In this document: in pieces, positions 35,412 through 44,790 of the stretch | Numbering within the stretch: the stretch's first letter is position 1 | Layout of the letters: each line of letters starts with the position of its first letter | Source of the DNA: Shewanella sp. Choline-02u-19 | Lineage (GTDB): Bacteria > Pseudomonadota > Gammaproteobacteria > Enterobacterales > Shewanellaceae | DNA length: 64,000 nt | Direction of reading: 5' to 3' | Assembly (NCBI RefSeq): GCF_002836205.1 | Contig: NZ_PJBE01000013.1 | Span: 1,488,001 to 1,552,000 of the forward strand | The notes under the pieces: model-generated | The model's input: the letters and a program-made list of their open reading frames with translations, nothing else | Told to the model about the DNA's origin: nothing | Databases searched by the model: none | Made by a program: the position numbers and the translations under genes

Positions 35412-37040
35412 TCAAATACTGGTCAACTGAGCATAAAAACAGCCATAAGGCGGCAGTGTAAGTAAGCCATTCGACACAGTGCCATTCACTAACCCATGGT
35501 CAATGAGCACCTCGTCAATACCCATTTCAGGTAAAGTTAGCGTTTGTTGCTGAGCGTCTAAATTAAAACAGATAAGGTAACTAATCCCTTCATCACTGCG
35601 TATGAAGCTTAATATGGGTTCAGCAGTTACGATGAATTCAATATCACCATTTATCAATGTTGGATGTTTTTTGCGCCAGCCAAGGAAATGTCTGTAACTA
35701 TTAAGAATCGACTGTTCATCTTGCTCTTGGCTTTCTACTGACAAAGCGTAATGTGCTTTCGCGACTGGCAACCATGGCTTCGCCTCACTAAAGCCTGCAT
35801 TGAGAGACTTTTCAGACCAAGGCATTGGCGTACGACACCCATCGCGGCCTTTAAACATCGGCCAAAATGCGATGCCAAAAGGATCTTGCAGTTGCCCATA
35901 TTCTATTTTGGCTTCAGTAAGCCCAAGTTCTTCACCTTGATAACTACAAACACTGCCGCGTAGCGAACACAGCATCGCATTGAGCATCTTAATCATCTCT
36001 GGTGTTGCCTGCCCTTTACCCCAACGAGAAGCCACACGTTGCACATCATGATTCCCAATAGCCCAGCAAGGCCAACCATCACCAATACGTCCCTCTAAGG
36101 CTTCTACCGTTTCTCGAATATATTCAGCGCTAAAGTCATCGGTTAATAGCTCAAAGCTGTAGGCCATGTGCAGCCTCTCATTACCTTGTGTATATTCAGC
36201 CATCGTCGCTAACGAATCTTCCGACGATACTTCACCTAAAGTGACCGCACCGGGATATCGATTAATAAGGGCTCTAAGGTCCTCAATAAAGCTTACTGTT
36301 TCAGGTCTGGTGTTGTTGAAATAGTGATATTGATATGCGTAAGGGTTATCTTCGCTAAAACCGCGCCCCTGGCGTTTATCTTTTGGCTTAGCTGGGTTAT
36401 CACGTAATAAATCATCATGAAAACAGAAGGTAATCGCATCCAATCTAAAGCCATCGACCCCTTTATCTAACCAAAACTGCACATTATCAAGTACCGCATT
36501 GCGCACATCTTCATTATGGAAATTCAGATCGGGTTGGCTGGTGAGAAAGTTATGCAAGTAGTACTGCTGACGGCGGGGTTCCCATTCCCACGCACAGCCA
36601 CCAAATATCGCTAACCAGTTGTTAGGAGGTGTGCCATCTTCATTAGGATCAGCCCACACATACCAGTCCAGTTTAGCGTTAGCTCTGTCTTCACGGCTTT
36701 CAATAAACCACTGATGCTGATCTGAGGTATGGCTTAACACCTGATCGATAATAACTTTAATATTTAACGAATGTGCCTTAGCAATCAAATCGTCAAAGTC
36801 CTGCATACTGCCAAACATCGGGTCAACATCACGATAGTCACTAATGTCATAACCAAAGTCTTTCATCGGAGAGGTGAAAAAAGGCGATATCCATATTGCA
36901 TCCACGTTTAGACTGGCAATATAGTCCAGCTTATTGATTATCCCTTGCAGATCTCCAACTCCATCACCATTTGTATCCAGCATACTACGTGGATAAATTT
37001 GATAAATGACGGCTCCGCGCCACCATGTAAGCTGATCCAT
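35412..37040 (-). CDS. cytoplasmic GH13 alpha-glucosidase
   Basis: A 542-residue GH13 enzyme of the oligo-1,6-glucosidase/alpha-glucosidase subgroup. Calcium-loop-like DTNGDGVGD lies at 22-30. The nucleophile is Asp201 (GFRLDA), the acid/base Glu270 (TLGEV) and the transition-state stabiliser Asp332 (IGNHDVQR). It has no signal peptide, so it should split imported maltose or maltodextrins in the cytoplasm. It is divergent from the TonB receptor across a region with two operator-like palindromes. Confidence 0.93.
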   Translation of the reverse strand: MDQLTWWRGAVIYQIYPRSMLDTNGDGVGDLQGIINKLDYIASLNVDAIWISPFFTSPMKDFGYDISDYRDVDPMFGSMQDFDDLIAKAHSLNIKVIIDQVLSHTSDQHQWFIESREDRANAKLDWYVWADPNEDGTPPNNWLAIFGGCAWEWEPRRQQYYLHNFLTSQPDLNFHNEDVRNAVLDNVQFWLDKGVDGFRLDAITFCFHDDLLRDNPAKPKDKRQGRGFSEDNPYAYQYHYFNNTRPETVSFIEDLRALINRYPGAVTLGEVSSEDSLATMAEYTQGNERLHMAYSFELLTDDFSAEYIRETVEALEGRIGDGWPCWAIGNHDVQRVASRWGKGQATPEMIKMLNAMLCSLRGSVCSYQGEELGLTEAKIEYGQLQDPFGIAFWPMFKGRDGCRTPMPWSEKSLNAGFSEAKPWLPVAKAHYALSVESQEQDEQSILNSYRHFLGWRKKHPTLINGDIEFIVTAEPILSFIRSDEGISYLICFNLDAQQQTLTLPEMGIDEVLIDHGLVNGTVSNGLLTLPPYGCFYAQLTSI

Positions 37041-37180
37041 TATTGCCCCTTAACACTCTATATTTGGAAACTAGCAAAACAACCCACTAGTTAAAACAAT
37101 GTTGCCACCTAATGATCGGTCGCTTTTGTTGTTGGAATGTTGGCAGCATACGTGAATAGCGAAATAAGGTTCAATATCCC

Positions 37181-37194
37181 TGCATACGTATGCA
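37181..37194. promoter_or_regulatory. LacI-type operator 1 of the maltodextrin regulon
   Basis: TGCATACGTATGCA is a perfect 14-bp palindrome with a central CG, as LacI-family operators have. It is about 140 bp upstream of the alpha-glucosidase start. Confidence 0.75.
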
Positions 37195-37330
37195 GTAATA
37201 GCATTAACAACCACCAAACATGTAACACTAAAAATCTTGTTTTAAAACAACAACTAGAGTTTAATAAGCCTGTGCCGAACATTGTTAACAAATGTCCTTT
37301 TATCGGTTAATTTACAGTTATGAAACCATT

Positions 37331-37344
37331 GAATACGTATGCAT
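37331..37344. promoter_or_regulatory. LacI-type operator 2 of the maltodextrin regulon
   Basis: GAATACGTATGCAT shares the ATACGTAT core with the other three sites. It lies about 175 bp upstream of the TonB-receptor start. Confidence 0.75.
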
Positions 37345-37518
37345 AACATTGTTATGGTCAGAATCTCGGGAGTACTATCTTCACCGTTGCGCAACAATAT
37401 ACTTATAAACGCTGCGATTTTGTTGTAACAAGTGCGCTTCTGTACCCAGTTTTGTTACGACGTCAGTGATAATTAAAAAAATAATAACTAGCCGACAGTT
37501 TAGTTAAAGGGGATGGAG

Positions 37519-40341
37519 ATGTTGCAATTTAAACCTAGTATGCTGACCTTAGCATTAGTTGCTGCAGGGGCAAGTATGAGCAGCTATGCTGCTGAAGAAG
37601 CCAAAGTAGAAACGGAAGGAAAAGTACAAGAAGAAAAAATAGAAGTTATTGAAGTTAGAGGTTTTAGAACCAGCGTTATAAGATCTTTAAATAATAAGCG
37701 TTTTGCTGACACAGTATCTGAAAGCATATCTGCAGATGATTTAGGCGCTTTACCAGACCAATCAATTGCCGACGCACTAACACGTTTACCTGGTGTCACA
37801 GCCGTTAGAACGGGCGGACAAGCGAGTGGCCTGAATATTCGTGGTCTTGACGGTGATTTCGTTTTCGCCACATTAAATGGCCGTGAACAGGTTACCACTG
37901 GTGGTAAACGCGCAGTTGAATTTGATCAGTACCCGTCTGAGTTAATATCGCAAGCACAAGTATACAAATCTCAAAAAGCATCACTGATTGAAGGTGGCGT
38001 TGCAGGTACCGTTGAATTAAAAACAGCAGATCCTTTACAGAGTGATAAAGAGCATTCATTTGTAGTGAATGTACGTGGAAGCTACAACGATCAAGCCGGT
38101 GATGTTGCCGATGCTGAAGAGTTTGGTAACCGTTTAAGCTTTTCTTATCAAGGTAAGTACCTTGAAGATACTTTAGGCGTGGCAGTGGGCTATGCGCACC
38201 TTTATCAGCCTTATGTTGCCAGTCAATTCATCGGCCTGAGATTTAATGATGATTCACGCGATGTCAACGGCGATGGCGAAGCTGAATCAATCAGTGAAGG
38301 CTTCGAAATGCAACAAAAAGGCGGTGAAGACACCCGCGATGGTTATATGGGCGCGATTCATTGGCAACCCAATGACAACTGGAGCATTAAAGGGGACCTG
38401 TTCCATTCTAAGTTTGATTCAGAAAATTTTGCTCGAGGATTTCGTGTAAAGTCACTTAAAAACGGCAATATTAGCAACGCTACAGTGCAAAATGGTTCGA
38501 TGACAGGCGGTACTGTTGCGACCGATGGCACTGATAACTTTGCAGTATTTGTGGTTAACGATAACGACTCTAAGTTCTCAACACTCACCTCTGGTGCGTT
38601 TAATGTGACGTGGAATGACGGTGATGCCTTGACCATTGCTGCCGATGTTAGTTATTCAAAAGCAGATGGTGAGTTCGTCAATGGCGGCACAAGAGCGGTT
38701 ATATATGATGATATCGACAATCAAATTCGTGCATCTGAGTCCGTTGATTACCAACTAAATGGTCTTAATCCTGCCGATGTAAGCTTTGATAAAAGTTACA
38801 CCGATACGGCGACATTAGGACTTAGAGAAGTTGGTATGTGGCCATACGATCAACAAAATGATCTTATCGCTTACAAACTAGATTTTAACTATGCCTTGGA
38901 TAATAATTTTATCTCATCGGTTGATTTTGGTGTGCGTTATTCTCAGCGCGAATTTAACGCACAACGCTCACAAGCTGGTTACGGTTTTGAGTATGGCGAT
39001 AACCCAGCGAATCAACCTGTTCTGCGTTTAACAGACGATATGACAGATGTGGTTAACTTTGGCGGTGATCTTTCAAACTACCCAAGTTTCCTAAAAATCG
39101 ATTTTGATAAAGCGGTAGACCTGGTTAATCAACAGCTCGCAGCCACAGGACAAGATCCATTTACACCAACGGCTAACTGGGATAATAACTGGACCATGAT
39201 CCAAAGCGGTTCAGTCAATGAAGATGTGCTTGCAGGTTACGTACAAGCCAATTTAAACCTAGAGATTGGCGACCTGCCTGTGACGGGTAACATTGGTGTG
39301 CGCGTTGTCAATACCGACCAATCGAGCAAGGGTCTTCAGCAGGTTGGCTTTGGTTTAGGAGAAGAGATCGCAGATGAGAAAGGTGTGATTAGCTCTGATT
39401 ACGTTCGTCATGAAGTGGGCAAAACCTACACAGATTACCTACCTTCAATCAACTTGAATTTCCATTTAACAGACAACGACCAAATCCGCATTGCTGCAGC
39501 ATCGGTAATGGCGCGTCCACCGATAGACAAGTTAAAATCAGGCATGGGTTCTTGGTATGATGACTCTGCAACTCCAGGCTATAAAAAGTACAACGCTTGG
39601 GGAAACACCAGTCCATTACTCGACCCATTTTATGCCGACCAATATGACCTTTCTTATGAGCATTACTTTGAAGATAGTGAAGGCGCTATTGCACTGGCTA
39701 TTTTCTATAAAGATATTAAGTCATTCATTAATAACTTTACTATTGTGCCTTTTGATTTTGAAAAAGCGGGTTTTATTGTTCCTGATACCATCGTCGACAA
39801 CGGCGTAGAGTTCCCAGTGGTTAAAGATGAAGGTCAATATCAAACTGCGGTTAACAATGATAACGGCGGTTATATCCGTGGTGTTGAACTGACTTACACG
39901 CAGATCTTTGACTTCCTTCCTGGCGCATTTAGTGGTCTTGGTTTTACAGGTAGTTACTCATTTTCAGACAGCGAAGTTGAATTTGAAACAGATTTGAGTG
40001 GTCAATCACTTTCTATACCTTTACCTGGTTTGTCTGAACATGTTGCTAATACCACGTTGTTTTATTCACTCGAGGGTTTCGATACCCGTGTCAGCATGCG
40101 TTATCGTAGTGAGTATGTTTCAGAGCAGGTCGCTGTCGAATCTCAATTAGCATTTTTTGATGCTGAAACGATTTTCGATTATCAAGCATCTTATGCAATG
40201 GATAATGGCTTGAAACTGCTACTCCAGGTTAACAACTTGACTGACGAGCCTAACAAAACCTACTTTGGGCAACCGCAGCAAACAGGTACCATTCAAACCT
40301 TTGGTCGTCAATATTATCTAGGATTTAGTTACAGTATGTAA
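37519..40341 (+). CDS. TonB-dependent receptor for maltodextrins
   Basis: A receptor of about 940 residues. A Sec signal peptide ends near SSYA. A TonB-box-like EVIEVRGFR and the plug domain (SISADDLGALPDQSIADALTRLPGV, GLNIRGLDGDF) follow, then a long beta-barrel ending YYLGFSYSM. The plug wording is typical of the Xanthomonas/Caulobacter carbohydrate TonB receptors. I chose the ATG at 37519 because AAAGGGG is six bases upstream; an ATG two codons earlier is too close to that site. It imports maltodextrins across the outer membrane, by inference from neighbours and the shared operator. Confidence 0.92.
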   Translation: MLQFKPSMLTLALVAAGASMSSYAAEEAKVETEGKVQEEKIEVIEVRGFRTSVIRSLNNKRFADTVSESISADDLGALPDQSIADALTRLPGVTAVRTGGQASGLNIRGLDGDFVFATLNGREQVTTGGKRAVEFDQYPSELISQAQVYKSQKASLIEGGVAGTVELKTADPLQSDKEHSFVVNVRGSYNDQAGDVADAEEFGNRLSFSYQGKYLEDTLGVAVGYAHLYQPYVASQFIGLRFNDDSRDVNGDGEAESISEGFEMQQKGGEDTRDGYMGAIHWQPNDNWSIKGDLFHSKFDSENFARGFRVKSLKNGNISNATVQNGSMTGGTVATDGTDNFAVFVVNDNDSKFSTLTSGAFNVTWNDGDALTIAADVSYSKADGEFVNGGTRAVIYDDIDNQIRASESVDYQLNGLNPADVSFDKSYTDTATLGLREVGMWPYDQQNDLIAYKLDFNYALDNNFISSVDFGVRYSQREFNAQRSQAGYGFEYGDNPANQPVLRLTDDMTDVVNFGGDLSNYPSFLKIDFDKAVDLVNQQLAATGQDPFTPTANWDNNWTMIQSGSVNEDVLAGYVQANLNLEIGDLPVTGNIGVRVVNTDQSSKGLQQVGFGLGEEIADEKGVISSDYVRHEVGKTYTDYLPSINLNFHLTDNDQIRIAAASVMARPPIDKLKSGMGSWYDDSATPGYKKYNAWGNTSPLLDPFYADQYDLSYEHYFEDSEGAIALAIFYKDIKSFINNFTIVPFDFEKAGFIVPDTIVDNGVEFPVVKDEGQYQTAVNNDNGGYIRGVELTYTQIFDFLPGAFSGLGFTGSYSFSDSEVEFETDLSGQSLSIPLPGLSEHVANTTLFYSLEGFDTRVSMRYRSEYVSEQVAVESQLAFFDAETIFDYQASYAMDNGLKLLLQVNNLTDEPNKTYFGQPQQTGTIQTFGRQYYLGFSYSM

Positions 40342-40353
40342 TCCTCGAGCATC

Positions 40354-40384
40354 AAAAGCCTACTTCACGATGAAGTAGGCTTTT
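40354..40384 (+). terminator. terminator of the TonB receptor gene
   Basis: Perfect 14-bp stem AAAAGCCTACTTCA/TGAAGTAGGCTTTT with CGA loop and a T-run. It separates the receptor from the next GH13 gene, so that gene needs readthrough or its own promoter. Confidence 0.92.
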
Positions 40385-40422
40385 TGCTATAAAAATAATG
40401 CTCTGCAACAAGGTCACCTAAG

Positions 40423-42405
40423 ATGCAATCAACGCCTATTTACCGCTCTTTCAATGCTATTTTCGCTACCATTGTGGCATCTGTGAGCCTAACGACTAGC
40501 GCTATGGGCAGCTCTACAGAGAGCATCAGCGAGGTTACATCGGTATTTAGTCAGCAAGAAAGGATCCCTGTTCATCTGAAAATCGAGCCCGAGTTTTGGT
40601 GGGCAAATATGGCAAATCCAACACTTGAGCTTATGCTACATGGAGATGATATTGCCTCTCTGCAAGCCAGACTAAATGGACACCCCACTAACATCAGCAT
40701 TGTTAAAACGACAACAACCGACAATCCTAATTACTTATTCATTAGCCTCTCACTTAAAAATGCTGCGCCGCAAACTATTTCAATTTCGCTCGCTAAAGAT
40801 GGCAGCACACAACATCAGTTTGACTATGATATTAAACAAAGGCGTGCTGGTTCGGCCCAAAGAAAAGGATTTGATAACAGTGACGTTATCTACCTCATCA
40901 CACCCGATAGGTTCGCCAACGGCGATGAGTCAAATGATAATCACATCAGCATGTTAGAAACAGCTAATCGAGCCGATAAAGATGGCCGACATGGCGGTGA
41001 TATCAAAGGTATTCTCAACAGCCTAGATTATCTTGAACAGCTCGGCATAACACAGCTTTGGATCAATCCCCTACTTGAGAATAATCAACAAAAGTACTCT
41101 TATCATGGTTACTCAACCACTGATCATTACCGTATCGACCCTCGTTTTGGCAGTAATGCAGACTATCGCCAGCTGGTCGCTGCGGCAAACGATAGAGGGA
41201 TTGGCATCATTAAAGACATCATCGTCAACCATATCGGTTCAAACCATTGGTGGATGCAAGATATTCCAAGCTCGACATGGGTAAATGGATTAACGACAAA
41301 CCATAGTAGCAATCTAAGGACTAATCTAAGTACCGATCTAAGTCAGGTGCAATTCACCAGTCACAGGCGCACTACGGTACAAGATCCCTATGCCGTTGCA
41401 AGTGACCGTAGCCATTTTGTTGATGGTTGGTTTGTCGACAGCATGCCCGATTTAAATCAAACAGATCAAAAGCTTGCAACGTATCTCATTCAAAATAGTA
41501 TTTGGTGGGTTGAATATGCAAACTTAAGTGGAATACGAGAAGATACTTATTCCTATGCCGACAAGGCCTTTTTAGCACAGTGGTCAAAAGCTATTATGAC
41601 CGAGTATCCTAACTTTAATATTGTGGGTGAAGAGTGGACGGCGAACCCCATTACCGTCTCCTATTGGCAAGCGGGTAAAACCAACAAAGATGGTTATGTA
41701 TCTTACCTTCCAAGCCTAATGGATTTCCCACTCTACGAAACCATGCTTGACGCAGTTAATACGCCAGAGTCATGGGACAAAGGCTTTATCCAGCTCTATG
41801 AAATGATGGCCAATGATGTTGTTTACGCAGACCCGACGAACCTAGTGTTATTTGAAGGAAACCACGATACAAATCGTCTCTTTAGCCTGATGAACGAAGA
41901 TTTAGGCCATTATAAGATGGCCATGGTGTACACCCTTACCTCAAACCGTATTCCACAGATTTTTTATGGTACCGAGGTGTTGATGACCAGTCCGCTAGAG
42001 GGCAGGCATGACGGTACAGTACGTGCCGATTTCCCCGGTGGTTGGCCAATTGATAATAAAAATGCTTATACACAAGAAGGACTAAATCCACAGCAAATCG
42101 ATGCGCAGAAGTTCGTTTCAACTCTGCTCAATTTCCGAAAAAGCTCTGCAGCTATTCATCATGGAAAGTTAATCCATTACGTCCCTAAAGATGGCACTTA
42201 TGTGTACTTCAGAATTGATGCGCTGCAAACCGTCATGGTAGTGATGAATAAGAACCCTAATAACGTGCTGCTTAATAGCGACAGGTTTAAACAGCCACTA
42301 GCTGATTTTTCATCAGCCACTGATGTATTGACGCAGAAAACGCAAAATATCACTCAAACCATTACCGTTCCTGCTAATGGAGTACTGGTGTTAACACTAA
42401 ACTAG
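40423..42405 (+). CDS. exported cyclomaltodextrinase/neopullulanase-type GH13 amylase
   Basis: A 660-residue enzyme with an N-terminal signal sequence (about 1-28), a cyclomaltodextrinase N-domain (IEPEFWWANMANPTLELML, about 52-130), the GH13 barrel, and a C-terminal beta domain. Catalytic residues are Asp374 (GIREDTY), Glu403 (VGEEW) and Asp482 (GNHDTNR). It resembles SusA and the neopullulanases of Bacteroidetes, which cleave malto-oligosaccharides and cyclodextrins in the periplasm. It is followed 63 bp later by another exported GH13 gene in the same direction. Confidence 0.9.
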   Translation: MQSTPIYRSFNAIFATIVASVSLTTSAMGSSTESISEVTSVFSQQERIPVHLKIEPEFWWANMANPTLELMLHGDDIASLQARLNGHPTNISIVKTTTTDNPNYLFISLSLKNAAPQTISISLAKDGSTQHQFDYDIKQRRAGSAQRKGFDNSDVIYLITPDRFANGDESNDNHISMLETANRADKDGRHGGDIKGILNSLDYLEQLGITQLWINPLLENNQQKYSYHGYSTTDHYRIDPRFGSNADYRQLVAAANDRGIGIIKDIIVNHIGSNHWWMQDIPSSTWVNGLTTNHSSNLRTNLSTDLSQVQFTSHRRTTVQDPYAVASDRSHFVDGWFVDSMPDLNQTDQKLATYLIQNSIWWVEYANLSGIREDTYSYADKAFLAQWSKAIMTEYPNFNIVGEEWTANPITVSYWQAGKTNKDGYVSYLPSLMDFPLYETMLDAVNTPESWDKGFIQLYEMMANDVVYADPTNLVLFEGNHDTNRLFSLMNEDLGHYKMAMVYTLTSNRIPQIFYGTEVLMTSPLEGRHDGTVRADFPGGWPIDNKNAYTQEGLNPQQIDAQKFVSTLLNFRKSSAAIHHGKLIHYVPKDGTYVYFRIDALQTVMVVMNKNPNNVLLNSDRFKQPLADFSSATDVLTQKTQNITQTITVPANGVLVLTLN

Positions 42406-42468
42406 TATAACCAACTGAAACTAAGAAAATACAACCAAAAACACTAATAATCATAAGGTTACACTTTA

Positions 42469-44589
42469 ATGACTGTTAATAAATTTAATCATCTCTTTAA
42501 GCCGACGCTATCAAGATTAGCTTTTGGCTGTAAAAAGAGAGAGTTTGGCAGTAATAAAAGTGAAGCACTGCTTATCAGCCTGCTGTTTCCTGTTTTCCTG
42601 CTTGCGGGCGGATGTTCAGAGCAAGAGCAAAAGAGCATCGCCGTGAGTGCGAACAAGCACAATGAGATCTCCTTTAAACAAATTGCGGCCGATACGCAAA
42701 ACACAGTAAACAATGACCTCCAAAAACCTGTTGTTTATCAGGTTTTCACCCGGCTATTTGGCAATAAGAATACTAACAACCAGCCATGGGGCACTATCAC
42801 TGAAAACGGTGTTGGAAAATTCAGTGATTTTGATGAAACTGCACTTAATAGTATCAAGTCTTTAGGCACTACCCATGTCTGGTATACCGGCGTACCTCAC
42901 CATGCGTTGATAGGCGACTACAAGCAATTTGGCATTAGCGATGATGATCCGGATGTTGTCAAAGGCCGTGCAGGCTCGCCCTATGCCGTTAAAGACTATT
43001 ACAACGTTAATCCGGACCTAGCCGACAACGTTGAAAATCGTTTTGAAGAGTTTAAAGCGTTAATAGCACGTACACACGCACAAGACATGAAAGTGATAAT
43101 CGATATTGTGCCAAACCATGTTGCCAGAGCATATCAATCACCCTTCGCTGAAAATGGTGTAACTAGCTTTGGGGCTAATGACGACACCAGCGTAACTTAC
43201 AAGCGCCACAACAACTTCTATTATGTTGTTCAAACGACAGCGATGGGTAAAAGTACCCCAGTTGCATTTAAAGTCCCTGATTTATCGCCTAAAAACCAAC
43301 CATTAGTGGGTGAGTCACACCCTTTAGCCGATGGCAAATTCAAAGAGTTCCCTGCCAAATGGACAGGCAATGGTGCCCGCGCAGCGCAGCCTGACGCTAA
43401 TGACTGGTATGAAACGGTTAAAATTAACTACGGCGTTAAACCTGATGGTAGTTTTGACTTCCCAGTACTTGATGGATCAATGAGCAGTAAGGATGTGAAT
43501 GCGCATTATCAATACTGGCTCGCAATCGAAACAGCAGATCTAGCACTCGCGCCTAAAGATAAGTTGATCCCAGATTCATGGGTTAAATTCAAACAGATCA
43601 CTCAATTTTGGTTGGAAAATGGCGTCGATGGTTTTCGCTACGATATGGCGGAGATGGTGCCTGTCCCGTTTTGGAGCTATTTAAATTCCAATATTAAACA
43701 CACGAATCCTGATGCGTTTCTATTAGCTGAAGTGTATAACCCTGCCCTATACCGAGATTATATCCATCTCGGTAAAATGGATTACCTGTACGACAAAGTC
43801 GACATGTATGACACGCTTAAAGGCATCATTCAAGGCAAAGAGAGCACTGCAGCGATAGCGGTCAAACAAGCACAAGTTACTGACATTGAAGCAAATATGC
43901 TGCACTTTTTAGAAAATCATGATGAGCAACGAATTGCGAGCCCAGATTTTGCGGGTGATGCCTTTGCCGCCCTGCCCGCCATGGTGGTATCAACTACGAT
44001 CAGTAGTGCACCGACCTTAATTTACTTTGGCCAAGAAGTGGGTGAAAAAGGCGCTGAAAACCCAGGGTTTGGCAGCCCGACTCGAACCAGTATCTTCGAT
44101 TATATCGGCGTACCTGCGCATCAACGATATATGAATAATGGTAAGTTCGATGGCGGCCAATCAACCCAACAAGAGCTTGAGCTTCACCGCTACTATGCTG
44201 AGTTGTTAAACCTCAGTCACAGCGCTCCCGCATTAACCGGTGAGTATGTCGAACTCGACAGTTTTAACCGCTTACAAAAGGTTAATGGTTATGATGAGCA
44301 AATCTTCGCTTTTAGCCGTTATTCCGCAGAGCAGCAGCTCATCATCGTTAATAATTTTAGCCAACAGCAAACAAAGCAATTCACGCTGCACTTACCTCTG
44401 TCATTGACCCGTAACTGGAATTTACCTTTAGGCAATATTGCGCTGGTGGATCTATTGGCTGCTGACGCCGTGCAGCAACAAACAAAGCAGAGTAACGATA
44501 CATTACATGTCACACACTACGACGCGACAGTTGCGATAACGCTCGCGCCAAATCAATTCAGGATATTGATGTTAAAGCTAAATCAATAG
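42469..44589 (+). CDS. GH13 alpha-amylase lipoprotein
   Basis: A 706-residue GH13 alpha-amylase. After a basic start and a hydrophobic segment (about 35-48) comes a lipobox-like LAGGCSEQ, so it is likely lipid-anchored. Catalytic residues are Asp392 (GFRYDMAEM), Glu421 (LLAEVYN) and Asp485 (LENHDEQR). It should degrade starch or longer maltodextrins at the cell envelope. The position relative to the first GH13 gene suggests co-transcription. Confidence 0.9.
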   Translation: MTVNKFNHLFKPTLSRLAFGCKKREFGSNKSEALLISLLFPVFLLAGGCSEQEQKSIAVSANKHNEISFKQIAADTQNTVNNDLQKPVVYQVFTRLFGNKNTNNQPWGTITENGVGKFSDFDETALNSIKSLGTTHVWYTGVPHHALIGDYKQFGISDDDPDVVKGRAGSPYAVKDYYNVNPDLADNVENRFEEFKALIARTHAQDMKVIIDIVPNHVARAYQSPFAENGVTSFGANDDTSVTYKRHNNFYYVVQTTAMGKSTPVAFKVPDLSPKNQPLVGESHPLADGKFKEFPAKWTGNGARAAQPDANDWYETVKINYGVKPDGSFDFPVLDGSMSSKDVNAHYQYWLAIETADLALAPKDKLIPDSWVKFKQITQFWLENGVDGFRYDMAEMVPVPFWSYLNSNIKHTNPDAFLLAEVYNPALYRDYIHLGKMDYLYDKVDMYDTLKGIIQGKESTAAIAVKQAQVTDIEANMLHFLENHDEQRIASPDFAGDAFAALPAMVVSTTISSAPTLIYFGQEVGEKGAENPGFGSPTRTSIFDYIGVPAHQRYMNNGKFDGGQSTQQELELHRYYAELLNLSHSAPALTGEYVELDSFNRLQKVNGYDEQIFAFSRYSAEQQLIIVNNFSQQQTKQFTLHLPLSLTRNWNLPLGNIALVDLLAADAVQQQTKQSNDTLHVTHYDATVAITLAPNQFRILMLKLNQ

Positions 44590-44683
44590 CTCTTTCTATC
44601 TTAATAAAGCGCGTATCTCTTGAGAAGGCACAAATTTAGTGACTTTATTTTTATCTCTGCCAACACAGCGCTGGATACAGATT

Positions 44684-44697
44684 TGAATACGTATGCA
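44684..44697. promoter_or_regulatory. LacI-type operator 3 upstream of the GH97 gene
   Basis: TGAATACGTATGCA, with the same ATACGTAT core, is about 95 bp upstream of the GH97 start. This suggests a separately controlled promoter. Confidence 0.75.
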
Positions 44698-44790
44698 GTC
44701 CATTGCAGCCACTTCAATATTCAACTTAGTATGCTTACAACAACAAAATTCTTAATTCAAAAACAATAATTCAAGAAAAAGGATTGCACA

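Larger units (their letters stand above)
37041..37518. other. divergent maltodextrin control region
   Basis: About 475 bp between the alpha-glucosidase and TonB-receptor genes. It contains two strong ATACGTAT-centred palindromes (listed separately) and a weaker GCATACGTGAAT at 37146-37157, and must hold promoters for both directions. Confidence 0.7.
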